A DNA stretch of 56,364 nucleotides, taken from an uncultured Prevotellaceae bacterium (lineage in GTDB: Bacteria > Bacteroidota > Bacteroidia > Bacteroidales > Bacteroidaceae). Of this stretch, positions 45,949 through 53,679 are shown one piece after another. Under the pieces are notes generated by a model that did no database searches, was not told the origin of the DNA, and worked only from the letters and a program-made list of their open reading frames with translations. The DNA lies in contig CAMAFX010000007.1 of the NCBI GenBank assembly GCA_945833925.1, positions 1-56,364 on the forward strand, written 5' to 3'. Position 1 is the first letter of the stretch. The number at the start of each line of letters is the position of its first letter. Both the position numbers and the translations under genes were made by a program.

Positions 45949-45980
45949 CAAATTTAATCAAAATACATTGTATTACGAAA
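45949..45980 (-). promoter_or_regulatory. Promoter of the TPR-ribH operon
   Basis: Minus strand TTTC starts at 45980, then 20 nt, then TAAATTTG (45956-45949). This leaves a leader of about 100 nt before the ATG at 45841. Divergent from recF. Confidence 0.55.
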
Positions 45981-46050
45981 TTTATGCGACAATAATTTAA
46001 TTTTTCCTTAGAATAATCCTTTCATTCACATCATTCATGCGATTTTTTAT

Positions 46051-46058
46051 TATTTTTG
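46051..46058 (+). promoter_or_regulatory. -7 box (TATTTTTG) of the recF-dciA operon
   Basis: The box overlaps the TTG that would begin the longest open frame at 46056. The gene therefore more likely starts at GTG 46104, about 40 nt after the expected transcription start. Confidence 0.5.
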
Positions 46059-46103
46059 CACACGCTTACGACAAACAACAACAATCTTCTCAACGCAAAA
46101 CTC

Positions 46104-47231
46104 GTGATACTCAAACACCTTTCTCTTCTGAACTACAAGAATCTCTCCGAGGCTGACCTGCAGATGTCCGATGGCATTAACTGTTTCATCGGCCAGAATG
46201 GCATGGGCAAGACAAACCTCCTCGACGCCATTTATTTTCTGTCGATGTGCAAGAGTTCCATCTCGAGCCAGGATCAGATGCTGGTTCGTCACGACGAAGA
46301 ATTCATGGTCTTGCAAGGAGACTACGAGAAGGAGGACGGAACACAGGAAGAGATATACTGCGGACTGAAGCGAGGTCAGAAGAAACAGTTCAGACGCTGC
46401 AAGAAAGCATACAAGAAACTGACCGAGCACATCGGTCTGATACCGGTCATCATGGTCTCGCCGGGCGACCAGATGCTTATCATGGGCGGAAGCGAAGAGC
46501 GCCGCCGGTTTATGGACATCATCATATCGCAGTACGACCCTCAGTACCTCGATGCACTGATTCGCTACAACAAGGCATTACTGCAGCGAAACACCCTGCT
46601 GAAGATGGAGGAGGAACCCGACCCCGAGTTGCTGTGTATCTGGGAAGAAGCCATGGCCCAGGAAGGCGAAGAGATCTACAAAAAGAGAAAAGCATACATC
46701 GAGGCTTTTGAGCCTTGTTTCCAAAGCATATACGAAGACATCTCGCAGGGACATGAGAAGGTAGGACTTGAATACAAATCGCACGGCAGCCGCGGTCCGT
46801 TGCTCGAAACCATTCAGCGCGACCGTGCCAAGGACCGTGCCGTGGGCTACTCGCTGCACGGCATCCACAAGGACGACCTTGAAATGACACTCGGAGGATT
46901 CCCCATAAAACGAGAAGGCAGCCAGGGGCAGAGCAAGACCTACCTTATCGCACTGAAACTGGCACAGTTCGACTTCCTGCATCGCACAGGCAGCCATACA
47001 GTGCCCATCCTGCTTCTTGATGACATATTCGACAAACTCGACGCAAGGCGAGTAGAGCAGATCATCAGACTGGTCAGCAGCGGCAGATTCGGTCAGACAT
47101 TCATCACCGACACCAATCGCGACCACCTCGACAGCATACTGAGCGGAGTTGTGCAAGACCACAAACTCTTTCACGTAGACAATGGAGAGATAACACAGAT
47201 TCTTAACAGAGAAGCAAACGGAAATTCCTAA
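46104..47231 (+). CDS. recF: DNA replication and repair protein RecF
   Basis: 375 residues from GTG 46104 (M-I-L-K-H-L-S-L-L-N-Y-K-N-L), chosen by comparison with the usual RecF opening and because the upstream TTG lies in the promoter. SMC-like ATPase: Walker A G-Q-N-G-M-G-K-T-N near residue 32 and Walker B I-L-L-L-D-D-I-F-D-K-L-D near residue 302, with the signature Q-G-Q-S-K-T. It loads RecA at gapped DNA with RecO and RecR. The DciA-like gene follows 18 nt downstream, the usual recF-DUF721 pairing. Confidence 0.93.
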   Translation: MILKHLSLLNYKNLSEADLQMSDGINCFIGQNGMGKTNLLDAIYFLSMCKSSISSQDQMLVRHDEEFMVLQGDYEKEDGTQEEIYCGLKRGQKKQFRRCKKAYKKLTEHIGLIPVIMVSPGDQMLIMGGSEERRRFMDIIISQYDPQYLDALIRYNKALLQRNTLLKMEEEPDPELLCIWEEAMAQEGEEIYKKRKAYIEAFEPCFQSIYEDISQGHEKVGLEYKSHGSRGPLLETIQRDRAKDRAVGYSLHGIHKDDLEMTLGGFPIKREGSQGQSKTYLIALKLAQFDFLHRTGSHTVPILLLDDIFDKLDARRVEQIIRLVSSGRFGQTFITDTNRDHLDSILSGVVQDHKLFHVDNGEITQILNREANGNS

Positions 47232-47249
47232 AACACGCCACAACACATC

Positions 47250-47540
47250 ATGAGACGCACCAAAGAAGTCAAACTGGGAGATGCCATAAGGGCGATACTC
47301 CGTCTCGACGGCATCGAGACACCGCTCAACGAATACCGTGCCATAGAGGCGTGGCACGAGATAAACGGAAAGGGAATTTCACGTTACACAACCGGAGTCA
47401 ACATACGCGGAGGAATCATGTATGTCCAGATCAGCAGCCCGGCACTTCGCCAGGAACTAATGATGCGTCGCTCTCTTCTCGTGCAGCAGATAAACCAGCA
47501 CGTCGGCGCACAGGTTCTGCAACAGATTGTAATAAGGTAA
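47250..47540 (+). CDS. DUF721/DciA-like protein
   Basis: 96 residues with the DUF721 pattern: N-terminal helices (L-G-D-A-I-R-A-I-L), A-I-E-A-W-H-E-I-N-G, then strands G-I-M-Y-V-Q-I-S-S-P-A-L-R-Q-E-L and a basic C-terminus. DciA proteins help load the replicative helicase in bacteria lacking DnaC. Position directly after recF supports a replication or repair role. The 16-bp gap to the metH stop makes the genes convergent. Confidence 0.88.
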   Translation: MRRTKEVKLGDAIRAILRLDGIETPLNEYRAIEAWHEINGKGISRYTTGVNIRGGIMYVQISSPALRQELMMRRSLLVQQINQHVGAQVLQQIVIR

Positions 47541-47556
47541 TAAGACTGGCTTGGGG

Positions 47557-50325
47557 TCAGAATATTTCAGGCTTGCGCTTTCTTGCCTCATCAATGTCCA
47601 ATACTGGCTGTTGGGTGCTCATTTTATCACGCAAGGCACTCTGCTCCTTCTTCAACTCGTCGAAGGCAGATGGGAAAGTCTCGGGATTGATGAACACGTT
47701 TGCCATAGGAACATTCTGCGAAGCGTCCTTTATCCACATCACAGGTCCGTCATAGCAAGGGGCAATCTTCAGTGCCGTATGGATGCTGCTTGTCGTGGCA
47801 CCGCCTATCATGACAGGGATGTTCAGTCCGGCACGCTTCAACTCCTTCACCACGTTTATCATCTCATCAAGACTTGGCGTAATAAGTCCGCTAAGTCCTA
47901 TGACGTCGGGCTTCACCTCCTTTGCCTTCGCCACAATCTGCTCGGCAGGAACCATCACGCCAAGGTCTATAATTTCATATCCGTTACAAGCCATCACAAC
48001 GGCAACGATGTTCTTGCCGATGTCATGGACGTCGCCCTTCACCGTAGCCACGAGCACCTTGCCGGCAGAAGATGTTCCTTCTGATTTCTGTGCCTCGATG
48101 TATGGTTGCAGAATTGCCACTGCACGCTTCATGGTCCTCGCCGCTTTCACCACCTGTGGCAGGAACATCTTCCCTTCGCCAAACAGTTTGCCGACAAGGT
48201 TCATTCCGTCCATCAAAGGTCCCTCGATTATCTCCACAGCCTTGTCGTACATCTTCAGGGCTTCTTCAAGATATTCTTCAAGGCGGTCTGCCCTACCCTT
48301 TAGCAAAGCATTAGTGAGTTTTTCCTCCACCGTCATCGTCTCGTCCTGAGTGCTGTTGCTTGTCGGCGACCCTCCGTCTGCCTGAGCCTGTGCCTCCTCC
48401 GCCACCTTCTGCGCCAGGGCTATCAGAGCCTCGCTTGCCTCGGCACTCGGATTGCATATCACTGCCTCGATAATCTTCAGATGGTCCTCGGGAATGTCCG
48501 TATATGTCACCTTCGAGGCAGGATTTATGATTCCGAAATCCATACCCTTGAGACGAGCATGATACAGGAACACCGCATGCATGGCTTCGCGGATATAGTT
48601 GTTGCCACGGAACGAGAACGAAAGGTTGCTGACGCCTCCACTGACATGCGCTCCGGGCAGATTATTCCTTATCCACTCTACTGTTCGTATAAAGTCGGCT
48701 GCATAACAGTCGTGTTCTGGCATGCCCGTTGCAACAGCCAGCACGTTGGGGTCGAAGATGATGTCGGCAGGGTTGAATCCCACCTTCTCGACCATCAGCC
48801 TGTATGCTCGCTGACACACGGCAATGCGTCGTTCGTATGTTGTTGCCTGACCCTCCTCATCGAATGCCATGACAACCACGGCAAATCCGTGTTCCTTTAT
48901 CTCTTTTGCATGAGAGAGGAACACCTCCTCACCTTCCTTCAGCGAGATGCTGTTCACTATTCCCTTGCCTTGAATGCATTTCATTCCGGCACGAATGACG
49001 TTCCAGTTGCTCGAGTCAACCATCATTGGAACACGACACACGTCTGGGTCGCTGCCGATGAGATTCAGGAAATTTGTCATCTCCTTCTCGGCATCCAACA
49101 TTCCGTCGTCCATATTCAGGTCGAGCACAAGAGCACCGTCCTCAACCTGCTTGCGCGCTATGGCAACAGCCTCATCATAACTGCCCTCTTTTATGAGTCT
49201 CAGAAACTTGCGGCTGCCAGCCACGTTGCATCGCTCACCCACATTCACGAACCCCACTTCCTGGCTGACGTCAAGCAGTTCAAGTCCGCTGAGCCACATA
49301 TCATTGTGAGACGAACTCCTGTTGTGAGTGGTGCAGTTGCTTCCCTTCACATATCCTGCCATTGCCTTGATATGTTCGGGAGTCGTTCCGCAACAACCTC
49401 CCACAATATTCACAAGACCTTCATCAATAAACGCCTTGACCTCGCCCAGCATCATCTGCGGTGTCTGATCATAACCTCCAAACGTATTGGGAAGTCCGGC
49501 ATTGGGATGGGCTGAAACAAAACAAGAAGAGCACTTTGCCAGTGTACGCAGGCATGGCAGCATGTCCTTTGCCCCGAACGAGCAGTTGAGTCCAACGGTA
49601 AGGACGTCTGCCTGCTCAACACTGGCAAGGAATGCTTCGAGTGTCTGTCCGCTCAGCAAGCGGCCCTGCTTGTCATTGACGGTAACGGACAACATCAAAG
49701 GAACCTTGATGCCTGTACGCTGTTCTGCCCTCTTCTTTGCCTGGATTCCAGCCTTGCAATTGAGAGTGTCGAATATGGTTTCAAGCATGATGGCATCGAC
49801 GCCACACTGCAGTATGCTCACCATCTGCTCCTCGTAGGCATAGCACAGCTCGTCGAACGTTATCGAGCGACGTTCCGGATACTCCACATCGGGACTTATG
49901 GAGAGTGACTTGTTTGTCGGTCCTATGGTAGAAACCACCAAGGGTCGTTCAACCTCCGTTCGGCAGGCTCCACTGCCGGCAAGATATTCCTCTACTGCCT
50001 CCTTAGCCAGTCGAATGGCAGCCGTATTTATCTCTGCAACATACTCTTCGCAGTGATAATCTGCCATGCAGACCCTGTTGGCAGAGAACGTGTTGGCGGT
50101 TATAATGTCGGCACTAGCCTCAAGATAGCGTCGATGAATGTCCTTGATAACATCAGGACGGGTCAGGGCAAGAATATCGTTATTGCCCATCATCTGCCAA
50201 CCGACATCTACGAACCTGCTGCCACGATAATCCTCCTCGTGCAGTCCGTACGTCTGAATCATCGTACCCATTGCGCCGTCAAGCACAAGGACAGAGCCAT
50301 TCTCCAACCTTTCCTTCAAACCCAT
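47557..50325 (-). CDS. metH: Cobalamin-dependent methionine synthase lacking the reactivation domain
   Basis: 922 residues from the ATG at 50325 (TTG 50340 is an alternative). Domains in order: homocysteine domain (~1-330; L-D-G-A-M-G-T-M, zinc ligands in G-L-N-C-S-F-G and G-G-C-C-G-T-T-P), methyl-tetrahydrofolate domain (~350-640; V-G-E-R-C-N-V-A-G-S), helical cap (~660-740) and B12 domain with D-V-H-D-I-G-K-N (axial ligand His767). It stops there: the ~330-residue AdoMet reactivation domain of the 1227-residue E. coli enzyme is absent. I recall similar short forms in other Bacteroidota. It lies last in a smpB-DMP19-metH run. Confidence 0.93.
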   Translation of the reverse strand: MGLKERLENGSVLVLDGAMGTMIQTYGLHEEDYRGSRFVDVGWQMMGNNDILALTRPDVIKDIHRRYLEASADIITANTFSANRVCMADYHCEEYVAEINTAAIRLAKEAVEEYLAGSGACRTEVERPLVVSTIGPTNKSLSISPDVEYPERRSITFDELCYAYEEQMVSILQCGVDAIMLETIFDTLNCKAGIQAKKRAEQRTGIKVPLMLSVTVNDKQGRLLSGQTLEAFLASVEQADVLTVGLNCSFGAKDMLPCLRTLAKCSSCFVSAHPNAGLPNTFGGYDQTPQMMLGEVKAFIDEGLVNIVGGCCGTTPEHIKAMAGYVKGSNCTTHNRSSSHNDMWLSGLELLDVSQEVGFVNVGERCNVAGSRKFLRLIKEGSYDEAVAIARKQVEDGALVLDLNMDDGMLDAEKEMTNFLNLIGSDPDVCRVPMMVDSSNWNVIRAGMKCIQGKGIVNSISLKEGEEVFLSHAKEIKEHGFAVVVMAFDEEGQATTYERRIAVCQRAYRLMVEKVGFNPADIIFDPNVLAVATGMPEHDCYAADFIRTVEWIRNNLPGAHVSGGVSNLSFSFRGNNYIREAMHAVFLYHARLKGMDFGIINPASKVTYTDIPEDHLKIIEAVICNPSAEASEALIALAQKVAEEAQAQADGGSPTSNSTQDETMTVEEKLTNALLKGRADRLEEYLEEALKMYDKAVEIIEGPLMDGMNLVGKLFGEGKMFLPQVVKAARTMKRAVAILQPYIEAQKSEGTSSAGKVLVATVKGDVHDIGKNIVAVVMACNGYEIIDLGVMVPAEQIVAKAKEVKPDVIGLSGLITPSLDEMINVVKELKRAGLNIPVMIGGATTSSIHTALKIAPCYDGPVMWIKDASQNVPMANVFINPETFPSAFDELKKEQSALRDKMSTQQPVLDIDEARKRKPEIF

Positions 50326-50359
50326 AACCAATACCTGCAAAAAAAAAGAATGTTATTAA

Positions 50360-50875
50360 TTATTTGACAACAACACAGAAACCGTTGTCGCCCTTCTCCA
50401 AAGCCTCATCTATATACCTTGCCACTGTCTCGGTGACATTTTCCTCCATCTCTATGAATTCGTCGTCAATGTCGTCAGCCTCAGGGTATTGCTCGAACAG
50501 AGCCATGAACTCTTCGTCAGTGCAATCACGTGTCAGGGCTTCCTGGGTTTCCTCAAAGAACTTCCTGCCCTTGTACACCAGATTCGAGAAATCCTTGGCT
50601 CCCCACAGACGCATAGCCTTGGCAAAGGGATTGAGGAAGATGAACGGACCGTAACCGTTGTGTATCAGCTGAACCACGCCACCGTCCATCACCTCCTCAC
50701 GCCATGTCATATAGGCATAGAGGGTTATCTGGTCTGGAGTCAGTTTAGCCATAGTCTCGACATTCAGTTCGCCGCCTATAGCTTCCTTTATGGCATTGAA
50801 GAACAACTCCACAAAACTATCGAGCCCCTCTCCGGCAGCCTTTATGATATTCTCTTCTCTGATTTCAATCTGCAT
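50360..50875 (-). CDS. DMP19/DUF4375-like acidic protein
   Basis: 171 residues, acidic (D-D-I-D-D-E-F-I-E-M-E-E near the C-terminus). The helical core has L-T-P-D-Q-I-T-L-Y-A-Y and V-M-D-G-G-V-V-Q-L-I-H-N-G-Y-G, the DUF4375 signature. The Neisseria member DMP19 mimics DNA charge and binds a transcription regulator; whether that applies here is unknown. It sits 35 nt after smpB and 34 nt before metH on the same strand. Confidence 0.75.
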   Translation of the reverse strand: MQIEIREENIIKAAGEGLDSFVELFFNAIKEAIGGELNVETMAKLTPDQITLYAYMTWREEVMDGGVVQLIHNGYGPFIFLNPFAKAMRLWGAKDFSNLVYKGRKFFEETQEALTRDCTDEEFMALFEQYPEADDIDDEFIEMEENVTETVARYIDEALEKGDNGFCVVVK

Positions 50876-50910
50876 AAATTCTTTCTGTTAGCTGTTTTCT
50901 AATCTGACAT

Positions 50911-51384
50911 TCAAAAACTCTTCTTGAAAGCCCTGTCTATCTGCCTGCGGTCCTCTTTTTCCTTCAGAGTTTCTCGCTTGTCGTACGACTTCTTGCCTCG
51001 CGCAATGGATATGTCAAGCTTGGCAAGACCATTGTCGTTGATGTACAGCAGAGTTGGCACGATTGAGAATCCTGGCTGCTTCACCACGTTCTGTATCTTG
51101 CGAATCTCCCTGCGATTAAGCAGCAGTTTCCTGTCGCGTCGCTCAACATGGTTGTTGTAACTGCCCTGCTCGTATTGGGCGACATACATGTTCTTCACCC
51201 ACACCTCGCCGTTGTGGACATAGCAGAACGTCTCCACCAGACTTGCCTTGCCCTTGCGGATACTCTTTATCTCCGTTCCCGTAAGCACTATGCCTGCGGT
51301 ATACTCCTCGAACAGTGCAAAGTCAAACTCTGCACGTTTGTTCTTGATATTTATCGTTTTAGATTTTAGTTCCTTCTTTGCCAT
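50911..51384 (-). CDS. smpB: SsrA-binding protein SmpB
   Basis: 157 residues from the ATG at 51384 (M-A-K-K-E-L-K-S-K). Trans-translation factor that brings tmRNA to stalled ribosomes. Landmarks are [19 protein letters not shown] and the basic tail [12 protein letters not shown]. The upstream extension of the frame crosses the promoter and is not coding. The -7 box ends 8 nt before the ATG. The tmRNA gene itself is not seen in this window. Confidence 0.95.
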   Translation of the reverse strand: MAKKELKSKTINIKNKRAEFDFALFEEYTAGIVLTGTEIKSIRKGKASLVETFCYVHNGEVWVKNMYVAQYEQGSYNNHVERRDRKLLLNRREIRKIQNVVKQPGFSIVPTLLYINDNGLAKLDISIARGKKSYDKRETLKEKEDRRQIDRAFKKSF

Positions 51385-51392
51385 AATAATTG

Positions 51393-51424
51393 CAAAGATA
51401 TACAATTCGCCATCCTTTTGCAAG
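51393..51424 (-). promoter_or_regulatory. Promoter of the smpB operon
   Basis: Minus strand CTTG starts at 51424, then 20 nt, then TATCTTTG (51400-51393). The expected start of transcription is within a few bases of the ATG. Confidence 0.6.
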
Positions 51425-51482
51425 GCATTGACAACAAATTAGTCAGTATTTCTCGAAAAAAACAGAAAAAAACACAGAAATA

Positions 51483-51514
51483 ATTGGTCACGTACCTAAA
51501 AATAATTATTTTTG
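51483..51514 (+). promoter_or_regulatory. Promoter of the NifU_N-GGGtGRT operon
   Basis: ATTG (51483-51486), 20 nt, TATTTTTG (51507-51514), giving a leader of about 45 nt before the ATG at 51564. Confidence 0.6.
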
Positions 51515-51563
51515 CAGTTAGAAATGTTATAACAATAACACCTATTTTTATATTTAAACAACT

Positions 51564-52265
51564 ATGGTTTACACAAAAGAAGTTCAGAACATGTGTTGCG
51601 TGGCTAAAGGCCCCAACCATGGTCCTGCACCAATTCCAGAAGAAGGAAAGTGGGTACAGGCAAAGGAAATCAAGGATATCAGCGGTTTGACCCATGGTAT
51701 CGGTTGGTGTGCTCCTCAGCAGGGTGCATGTAAGTTGACTCTCAACGTCAAGGAGGGTGTTATCGAGGAATGTCTCGTCGAGACAATCGGTTGCTCAGGT
51801 ATGACTCACTCTGCAGCTATGGCTTCAGAAATTCTTCCCGGCAAGACTATCCTCGAGGCTCTTAACACCGACCTCGTTTGCGACGCTATCAACACCGCTA
51901 TGCGCGAGCTCTTCCTCCAGATTGTTTACGGACGTACACAGAGTGCTTTCTCTGAGGGCGGTCTTACAATCGGTGCAGGTCTTGAGGACCTCGGCAAGGG
52001 TCTCATCAGCCAGACTGGTACTCTCTACGGTACAAAGCTCAAGGGTACACGCTACCTCCAGCTCACCGAGGGTTACATCAACAAGATGTATCTCGACAAG
52101 GACGACCAGGTTTGTGGTTACGAGTTCGTTCACATGGGCAAGTTCATGGACGCTGTCAAGAAGGGCGTACCTGCAGACGAGGCTCTCAAGAGTGTAACCG
52201 GTACTTATGGCCGCGTTAAGCCAGAAGACGGTGCTGTTAAGTCAATTGATCCACGTCACGAATAA
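51564..52265 (+). CDS. NifU N-terminal-like iron-sulfur scaffold protein
   Basis: 233 residues. The central region resembles the IscU/NifU_N fold (C-K-L-T-L-N-V-K-E-G-V-I-E-E-C, then T-I-G-C-S-G-M-T-H-S-A-A-M-A-S-E-I). Cysteines at 11-12, 49, 56, 77 and 106 are candidate cluster ligands. It would hold an Fe-S cluster or bind metal; the target is unknown. It is 19 nt upstream of the GGGtGRT gene, with GGAGG just before the next start. Codon use (CTC, GGT, GAC, AAG) is narrower than in neighbours, suggesting high expression. Confidence 0.8.
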   Translation: MVYTKEVQNMCCVAKGPNHGPAPIPEEGKWVQAKEIKDISGLTHGIGWCAPQQGACKLTLNVKEGVIEECLVETIGCSGMTHSAAMASEILPGKTILEALNTDLVCDAINTAMRELFLQIVYGRTQSAFSEGGLTIGAGLEDLGKGLISQTGTLYGTKLKGTRYLQLTEGYINKMYLDKDDQVCGYEFVHMGKFMDAVKKGVPADEALKSVTGTYGRVKPEDGAVKSIDPRHE

Positions 52266-52284
52266 TTAGAAGGAGGAAATAACT

Positions 52285-53304
52285 ATGATTAGAGAAGTAA
52301 AGTTTGAGAGTCAGGATCGTCGTATTGCTCAGATCCTCGACACATTGAAGAAGCATGGTATTTCTTCTATCGAAGAGGCAAACGAAATCTGCGACGCTGC
52401 AGGTTTGGATCCATACAAGACATGTGAGGAGACTCAGATGATCTGCTTCGAGAACGCAAAGTGGGCTTATGTTGTTGGCACAGCCATCGCTCTCAAGGAG
52501 AAGGCTAAGGATGCTGTTGAGGCAGCCAACTACATCGGCGAGGGTCTTCAGAGCTTCTGTATTCCTGGTTCTGTAGCTGACGACCGCAAGGTTGGTATCG
52601 GTCACGGTGAGCTCGGTGCACGTCTGCTCTCTCCAGACACCAAGTGTTTCGCATTCCTCGCTGGTCACGAGTCATTCGCTGCCGCTGAAGGTGCCATCAA
52701 GATTGCCCAGATGGCTAACAAGTCAAGACCAGCCGACAAGCCTCTCCGTTGTATCCTCAACGGTCTCGGCAAGGATGCTGCCATGATCATCTCACGTATC
52801 AACGGCTTCACCTACGTTCAGACTCAGTTCGACTACTTCACAGGCGAGTTGAAGATCGTCAAGAAGACTCCTTACAGCGACGGTCCGCGTGCTGCAGTTA
52901 ACTGCTACGGTGCTGACGACGTTCGCGAGGGTGTTGCTATCATGTGGCACGAGGACGTAGACGTATCTATCACAGGTAACTCTACCAACCCAACCCGTTT
53001 CCAGCACCCAACAGCTGGCACATACAAGAAGGAGCGTACACGCGCTGGCAAGCCATACTTCAGCGTAGCTTCTGGTGGTGGTACAGGTCGTACACTTCAC
53101 CCCGACAATATGGCTGCAGGTCCTGCTTCCTACGGTATGACCGACACTCTGGGTCGTATGCACTCAGACGCTCAGTTCGCTGGTTCGTCTTCAGTTCCCG
53201 CACACGTTGAGATGATGGGCTTCCTCGGTATTGGTAACAACCCAATGGTAGGTTGCACCGTTGCCTGCGCTGTACAGGCTGACCTCTTCTTGAACAAGAA
53301 GTAA
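52285..53304 (+). CDS. GGGtGRT family protein
   Basis: 339 residues containing S263-G-G-G-T-G-R-T-L-H-P-D-N, the motif for which the GGGtGRT family is named. The N-terminal quarter is helical with two cysteines (C33, C43), and G-I-G-H-G-E-L-G-A-R follows. No enzyme activity is established for this family as far as I know. Pairing with a NifU_N protein is the only functional hint. Codon use again suggests high expression. Its last 90 bases and terminator are duplicated 1.58 kb downstream, flanking an Abi_2 cassette. Confidence 0.85.
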   Translation: MIREVKFESQDRRIAQILDTLKKHGISSIEEANEICDAAGLDPYKTCEETQMICFENAKWAYVVGTAIALKEKAKDAVEAANYIGEGLQSFCIPGSVADDRKVGIGHGELGARLLSPDTKCFAFLAGHESFAAAEGAIKIAQMANKSRPADKPLRCILNGLGKDAAMIISRINGFTYVQTQFDYFTGELKIVKKTPYSDGPRAAVNCYGADDVREGVAIMWHEDVDVSITGNSTNPTRFQHPTAGTYKKERTRAGKPYFSVASGGGTGRTLHPDNMAAGPASYGMTDTLGRMHSDAQFAGSSSVPAHVEMMGFLGIGNNPMVGCTVACAVQADLFLNKK

Positions 53305-53408
53305 GCGATTAAGCGAGAGCAATAACAAGCTCGCTTGTTTATTGCCGAGCAATAGCTTACTCGACCGACAGGTCAAGTAAATAGCAAGCCAAACGCAATA
53401 ACAAACTC

Positions 53409-53442
53409 AGGTAACTTCTCTCTATGGGAGGTTACCTTTTTT
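53409..53442 (+). terminator. Terminator of the GGGtGRT operon
   Basis: AGGTAACTTCTC (53409-53420) pairs with GGGAGGTTACCT (53426-53437) over 12 bp with two G-T pairs, followed by T5. The same terminator is duplicated at 54987-55020. Confidence 0.9.
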
Positions 53443-53486
53443 CGTTTCCAATATTATAATCCTCAAATAAGTCCTAAGTACATTTT

Positions 53487-53524
53487 CAAAACTGTCTGTT
53501 TGTCTGTTTGTCGTAAATAAAAAG
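53487..53524 (+). repeat. Boundary element copy 1
   Basis: A 38-bp element beginning CAAAACTGTCTGTTTGTCTG and ending CGTAAATAAAAAG. Other copies are at 55065-55102 and 55545-55581. Its A-rich end supplies the T-run of the minus-strand terminator at 53528-53556. Confidence 0.85.
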
Positions 53525-53613
53525 GTAGTGGCTCACACGTCTAAGGTGTGAGCCACATTTAATCCTTTTAGAGTGTTAATGGTGCGACAAAGGCATCCAC
53601 TAGCACTTTTTGA
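53518..53613 (-). ncRNA. Putative structured small RNA downstream of the Abi_2 gene
   Basis: A near-perfect promoter (53650-53619, minus strand) predicts a start near 53613, and an intrinsic terminator (53556-53528 plus T5) predicts an end near 53518, giving about 95 nt. The 5' half folds into a long hairpin: AGTGCTAGTGGATGC (from 53607) pairs with GCACCATTAACACT (to 53572), one bulged A and one mismatch, loop CTTTGTC. No convincing open frame is present. It lies right after the abi stop codon (53680) in the same orientation. AbiF proteins are reported to be associated with a conserved ncRNA antitoxin, which this could be. Confidence 0.6.
53528..53556 (-). terminator. Terminator of the putative small RNA and abi gene
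   Basis: A perfect 11-bp stem GTGGCTCACAC (53528-53538) and GTGTGAGCCAC (53546-53556) with a 7-nt loop, followed on the minus strand by TACCTTTTTATTT. Confidence 0.9.
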
Positions 53614-53618
53614 CGCTG

Positions 53619-53650
53619 CAAAATTAGTGATTTTATCCTAATCTGCCAAA
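53619..53650 (-). promoter_or_regulatory. Promoter of the putative small RNA
   Basis: On the minus strand TTTG (53650-53647), exactly 20 nt, then TAATTTTG (53626-53619). It begins 30 nt beyond the abi stop codon, faces away from it, and has no protein gene downstream. Confidence 0.75.
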
Positions 53651-53679
53651 TTTAATGCAACGTTTCTTCTAGGATTCCT

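Larger units (their letters stand above)
53215..53524 (+). repeat. Left copy of the ~310-bp direct repeat (GGGtGRT 3' end to boundary element)
   Basis: This covers the last 29 codons of the GGGtGRT gene, a hairpin-rich 3' region, the terminator and the 38-bp boundary element. It recurs at 54797-55102, offset by 1.58 kb. Coding and terminator parts are almost identical; the middle is rearranged, sharing GCAATAACAAACTC and TTACTCGACC-GA-AGGTCAAGTAA-type hairpins. Confidence 0.85.
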
